Shown: one piece after another, positions 6,756-9,372 of the stretch
Layout of the letters: every line of letters starts with the position of its first letter
Position numbering within the stretch: position 1 is the stretch's first letter
Source of the DNA: Anaerolineae bacterium
GTDB taxonomy: Bacteria > Chloroflexota > Anaerolineae > J102
DNA: 9,372 nt
Direction of reading: 5' to 3'
Assembly: GCA_015493675.1 (NCBI GenBank)
Contig: WGCR01000265.1
Location: 1-9,372, forward strand
Translations under genes and position numbers: made by a program
Notes under the pieces: model-generated
The model's input: only the letters and a program-made list of their open reading frames with translations
Told to the model about the DNA's origin: nothing
Databases searched by the model: none

Positions 6756-9104
6756 ATGGCTATGAGTTACCTACCTCCGGAAGAGCAGGAACAGATTCTT
6801 GTCCTGACCACCAAAAAGCCCATGTCGCGCTGGTTGCAGGCGCTGCTGAAGATTCTGGCTGTGCTGCTGGGCGTGGCGCTTGTCATCGCCGGCATCATTG
6901 GTTGGCGCTATTATTCGGTGCATCAGCGTCTGAAAAAAGATCTCACCAGGGTGATCCGCACTGAGGAGCATCTTCGTTCCCTGGGCGGCATCAATGCGGC
7001 TGCCGATCTGATCATTCCCAGCGCTCCGGATAGCTGGCGTTTTCGCTATCTTTCCAGCATTCGCGCCCGCAAGGGGCGTCCCGAGCCTGAAATTCAGGTG
7101 CAGTCGGTGGGCTACGACGGCGTCAACGCCCGGGTGAAGCTGTTGGTGGATGGCGTCAGGCAATTGCGTCATTACCAATTGTATACGGGCAAAGATTGGC
7201 GGCGGGCGCCCTTCATCGCCAAGGGATGGGGCGATAAAAAGACAATCAAAGACGCAGGTGGATTCATGATCATTTACTGGGATGAAGATGAATCGTTTGC
7301 CCAGGCTCTGGCTGCTGATTTGCCCGATCTGGTGCAATTGATGAGCGGCGTCGGCCTGACGCCCGCGTCCACCGACCTGGCGATTGTCCCCCGTGAGTTT
7401 GACGACCTGGCGCGTCCCGCCCGGGAGATGGATGGGATCGTGCTCAATTCGCCGCATGTGGACCTGATTCCCGAGACGCCCGGAGAGCTTTCCGCCCGGC
7501 AGATGTTACGACTGGCGCTGGCCAAAGAAATCATCGGCGAAGCCCGCAAGCAGGTTCTGATTACCTCTGATCTTCCTGGCGCGGCCAGGGTGCAGAATGC
7601 CATCGATGATGTGTTGGCCTGGCATTGGGCAGCGGGAGAAATTCCCGCCGAGACCTTGGCGGCCTGGCGTGATGAGATGAAAGGGCATTGGGTTTCTCCT
7701 GCGACCGGTCTGCCTCCGGATCTCATCACGCAACTGCCGCCCGATGCGCCCGACGCCGCCGCCCGACTGATGATGACCTGGCTGCTGCGCAAAGAAGACG
7801 CCGACGCGCTTTTTGCCCTGAGCGCCAGCCTGCCCGACGCCAAAACCTGGGATGAAGCCTATGGTCAGGCTACGGGCAAGACAGCGGCCCAGATCGAGCA
7901 GGCCGCCCGCACCATGGCCCGGCAGCCCGACGCCGCTTTGCCCGATTGGCCGACGCCTTCTGCCGCGGCAGCGCCGCAAACGGTGACCCTGCTCACCTCC
8001 CATCCCGACGCCAGCGGCCGTCTGCTGGCCCGTACGCCGGCAGGGGATGTGGTGCTGCTCCAACCTGATCCTGACGCTGTTTTCGTCATGGCAGATGGAT
8101 CGGCGTTGCAATATGATTGCGTGGCTCCGGGTTCACAGGTGCAGGTGCAAGGCCGATGGCTGGATGCAGGATTGCGGATGAGTTTCGCGACCATGACGTT
8201 GGAGCAGGCCGTTCTGCCACCCGCCCTGCAGGCGCCCGCCATTGATTCCGAGGCGGATGCACTGGTATGGCGCTATCTGGATGGAAGCCCGCCAAACCTC
8301 GTTTTGATGCAACACCGCCCCGGCGGCGTCATGGCTCCCATGCCTCATCCCGACCTCTCAACGGATGCGGTTGCGTCCCTGGCTTTGTCTCGTTCCCGGA
8401 AATCGCCCCTGTTGGTATGGATGGCATCCAATCACTGCAATCGGCGCTGGCTCCTGGCCTACGATCCCGCGTTGGGCGTCGTGGCGTCCTGGCTGACTCC
8501 TGAGGGAACGCCTTCCGATGTGACCGCGGCGTTGGTTCCGACGGGCGAAGGCATCCAGCTTTTTGTTGCGTTTGGCGTAGGGGAGAACGAAACCAGTTTT
8601 CTGACCAATTCTTCTCATGTCCTCCGCCCCCTCACCAAGGCGGAAGAAAAGGCGCTGCTTGATGATCGTTTTCCCCTGGGCGTCCCCGTCATCGAGCATG
8701 AGACAAATACAATCCAGCTTTTCGATCCCGTCGCCAAAACATCCAGCTTGTTCTATCAGCCTGAAGCAGGAGATGAACTTCGCTCCGTGATTACTGCCTA
8801 TGGGGCGCCCCAGGATGTCTTCTTTTTTACCATGCAACGCAGTCATGATGGAACGGTCAGGGTCATGAGCGTTTCTCAAGATAGTCCGGAAACCATGACC
8901 GAGCTGTTTTCATTGCTGCTGGCTGGCGATGTCACAGACATAACTCTTTGTCCGGATGGCAGCTATCTTTATGGCGAGGTTTTGGATGGCGACCACGAGG
9001 GTGATCTGCGCGTGCATCGGCTCTCGGGCGAGGATGAGTCTATGGTGCAGGAGCCTCTCGCCAATGGCAACTACATTCCGGTGTATTGTGCAAAGTCGCC
9101 ATGA
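6756..9104 (+). CDS. Membrane-anchored protein of unknown function
   Basis: This is a 782-residue protein that I do not recognise. It has a short cytoplasmic N-terminus, one membrane helix at about 27-50 and a large domain that should lie outside the membrane. Residues about 55-160 look alpha/beta. Residues 205-310 (IVLNSPHVDLIP, then ARQMLRLALAKEIIGEA) faintly recall peptidase-MA-like domains, but KEIIG stands where HExxH would be, so no protease activity is claimed. Residues 330-400 are helical and Ala/Pro-rich. Residues about 408-486 (GSQVQVQGRWLDAGLRM) could be a small OB-like barrel. Residues 500-782 are beta-rich, possibly propeller-like. A TAG immediately precedes the first ATG; the second in-frame ATG, at 6762, fits the promoter better. 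It is transcribed divergently from the propeller-ATPase. The reading frame is intact and coding-like throughout. Confidence 0.85.
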   Translation: MAMSYLPPEEQEQILVLTTKKPMSRWLQALLKILAVLLGVALVIAGIIGWRYYSVHQRLKKDLTRVIRTEEHLRSLGGINAAADLIIPSAPDSWRFRYLSSIRARKGRPEPEIQVQSVGYDGVNARVKLLVDGVRQLRHYQLYTGKDWRRAPFIAKGWGDKKTIKDAGGFMIIYWDEDESFAQALAADLPDLVQLMSGVGLTPASTDLAIVPREFDDLARPAREMDGIVLNSPHVDLIPETPGELSARQMLRLALAKEIIGEARKQVLITSDLPGAARVQNAIDDVLAWHWAAGEIPAETLAAWRDEMKGHWVSPATGLPPDLITQLPPDAPDAAARLMMTWLLRKEDADALFALSASLPDAKTWDEAYGQATGKTAAQIEQAARTMARQPDAALPDWPTPSAAAAPQTVTLLTSHPDASGRLLARTPAGDVVLLQPDPDAVFVMADGSALQYDCVAPGSQVQVQGRWLDAGLRMSFATMTLEQAVLPPALQAPAIDSEADALVWRYLDGSPPNLVLMQHRPGGVMAPMPHPDLSTDAVASLALSRSRKSPLLVWMASNHCNRRWLLAYDPALGVVASWLTPEGTPSDVTAALVPTGEGIQLFVAFGVGENETSFLTNSSHVLRPLTKAEEKALLDDRFPLGVPVIEHETNTIQLFDPVAKTSSLFYQPEAGDELRSVITAYGAPQDVFFFTMQRSHDGTVRVMSVSQDSPETMTELFSLLLAGDVTDITLCPDGSYLYGEVLDGDHEGDLRVHRLSGEDESMVQEPLANGNYIPVYCAKSP

Positions 9105-9138
9105 GCGGCAGCGCGCCGATAGGGAATGAAAATGGAAC

Positions 9139-9159
9139 GCAGGCACATCTGATGCCCGC
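9139..9159 (+). terminator. Weak hairpin after the membrane-protein gene
   Basis: GC-A-GGCA pairs with TGCC-C-GC around a seven-base loop, with one mismatch. Only an imperfect T-rich stretch (near 9171-9176) follows. It lies 35 bp after the stop and could help 3'-end formation. No better terminator is seen. Confidence 0.25.
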
Positions 9160-9244
9160 AGATTATCCTGATTTTATTAGAAGCTGTTATGCACTTTGGC
9201 CTCGTCAAATCGAGAATTCACATCATCTGCCCGTGGGATTCGCC

Positions 9245-9300
9245 GCTGATAACGCTGATTCGACAGATTTCCGCGGATTTTTCGGATTGAAAAAGGATTT
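9245..9300. repeat. GATT periodic intergenic repeat
   Basis: GAT or GATT recurs at 9248, 9257, 9266, 9276, 9285 and 9296, at steps of 9-11 bases, in words such as CGCTGATAA, CAGATTTCCG and CGGATTTTTC. This resembles known dispersed non-coding repeats of the CGCTGATT/GCGGATTT type. No gene is present. It directly abuts the mobile-repeat end at 9302. Confidence 0.5.
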
Positions 9301-9301
9301 T

Positions 9302-9323
9302 GGCTCAACAGGAATTCAGGGGG
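9302..9323 (+). mobile_element. Left terminal repeat of a second transposon-like element running off the right edge
   Basis: It begins GGCTCAACAGGAATTCAG followed by GGGG, the inverted form of the repeat at 8-33 with one mismatch over the extended 26 bases. GGCTC is the outer tip by comparison with the complete copy at 2806-2936, so the body runs right, out of the window. Its interior differs from that copy: a 13-bp palindrome ACCTCCGGGAGGT lies at 9331-9343 instead of the GCGGATT hairpin. The flanking octamer that should reappear at the other end is AGGATTTT (9294-9301). Confidence 0.55.
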
Positions 9324-9330
9324 CGTCCCG

Positions 9331-9343
9331 ACCTCCGGGAGGT
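9331..9343. repeat. 13-bp palindrome inside the right-edge element
   Basis: ACCTCC-G-GGAGGT is a perfect odd-length palindrome, extended by GTCC at 9325-9328 and GGAC at 9344-9347. A near copy, CATCTCCGGAGGTCG, lies at about 3007-3021 outside the complete miniature element. This suggests a common dispersed repeat, sometimes carried inside the mobile ends. Confidence 0.45.
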
Positions 9344-9372
9344 GGACGAGCAGCTTTTGACTTGACCAAGCG

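Noticed and set aside
8..9323. The whole window as one composite transposon
   Set aside because: The outer tips of both edge copies face inward, so they belong to separate elements extending outward, and no transposase gene lies between them.
1..9372. tRNA, rRNA or riboswitch
   Set aside because: No cloverleaf, rRNA-like sequence or recognisable aptamer core was seen in the spacers on either strand by eye.

Overview
The window looks like a stretch of bacterial chromosome, most likely from Chloroflexota (Anaerolineae or Caldilineae type). The reasons are family content (a TMEM260/DUF2723 membrane glycosyltransferase with an extra C-terminal beta domain, a CPBP membrane protease, a Reg_prop propeller protein joined to an AAA/STAND-type ATPase), GC-rich coding sequence, and spacers full of short palindromic repeats. 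This assignment is inference from family memory and could not be tested by a search.

Layout. Bases 1-147 hold the end of a mobile-type repeat and C/T-rich repeat sequence. A plus-strand gene (148-2034) encodes a multi-pass DUF2723 protein. It converges on a minus-strand CPBP intramembrane protease gene (2031-2723), and the two stop codons overlap by 4 bp. The 348-bp spacer 2724-3071 contains a 131-bp palindromic miniature element (2806-2936) with inverted ends and a perfect 8-bp flanking direct repeat. Minus-strand gene 3072-6221 encodes a 1049-residue transmembrane protein: signal peptide, 14 propeller repeats, a Y_Y_Y domain, one membrane helix, then a cytoplasmic P-loop ATPase. A 534-bp divergent spacer (6222-6755) holds a candidate promoter, a terminator-like hairpin and an 87-bp CGAAG palindromic repeat. 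Plus-strand gene 6756-9104 encodes a 782-residue, single-helix membrane-anchored protein that I do not recognise. It has a strong extended -10 promoter placed so that its mRNA would be leaderless. The last 268 bases hold a GATT periodic repeat and the inward-facing end of another copy of the mobile repeat.

How the genes relate. They do not form one clear operon. The most interesting gene is the propeller-ATPase fusion. It has the extracellular sensor layout of the Bacteroides hybrid two-component systems, but the histidine kinase is replaced by an NTPase and no effector domain is attached. The CPBP protease lies downstream on the same strand, and the unrecognised membrane protein is divergent from it. 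Either could be a partner, but nothing in the sequence proves this. The candidate new element is the small transposon-like repeat. It is represented by both ends of one complete copy and by single ends at both edges of the window, and it resembles ISL3-family termini.
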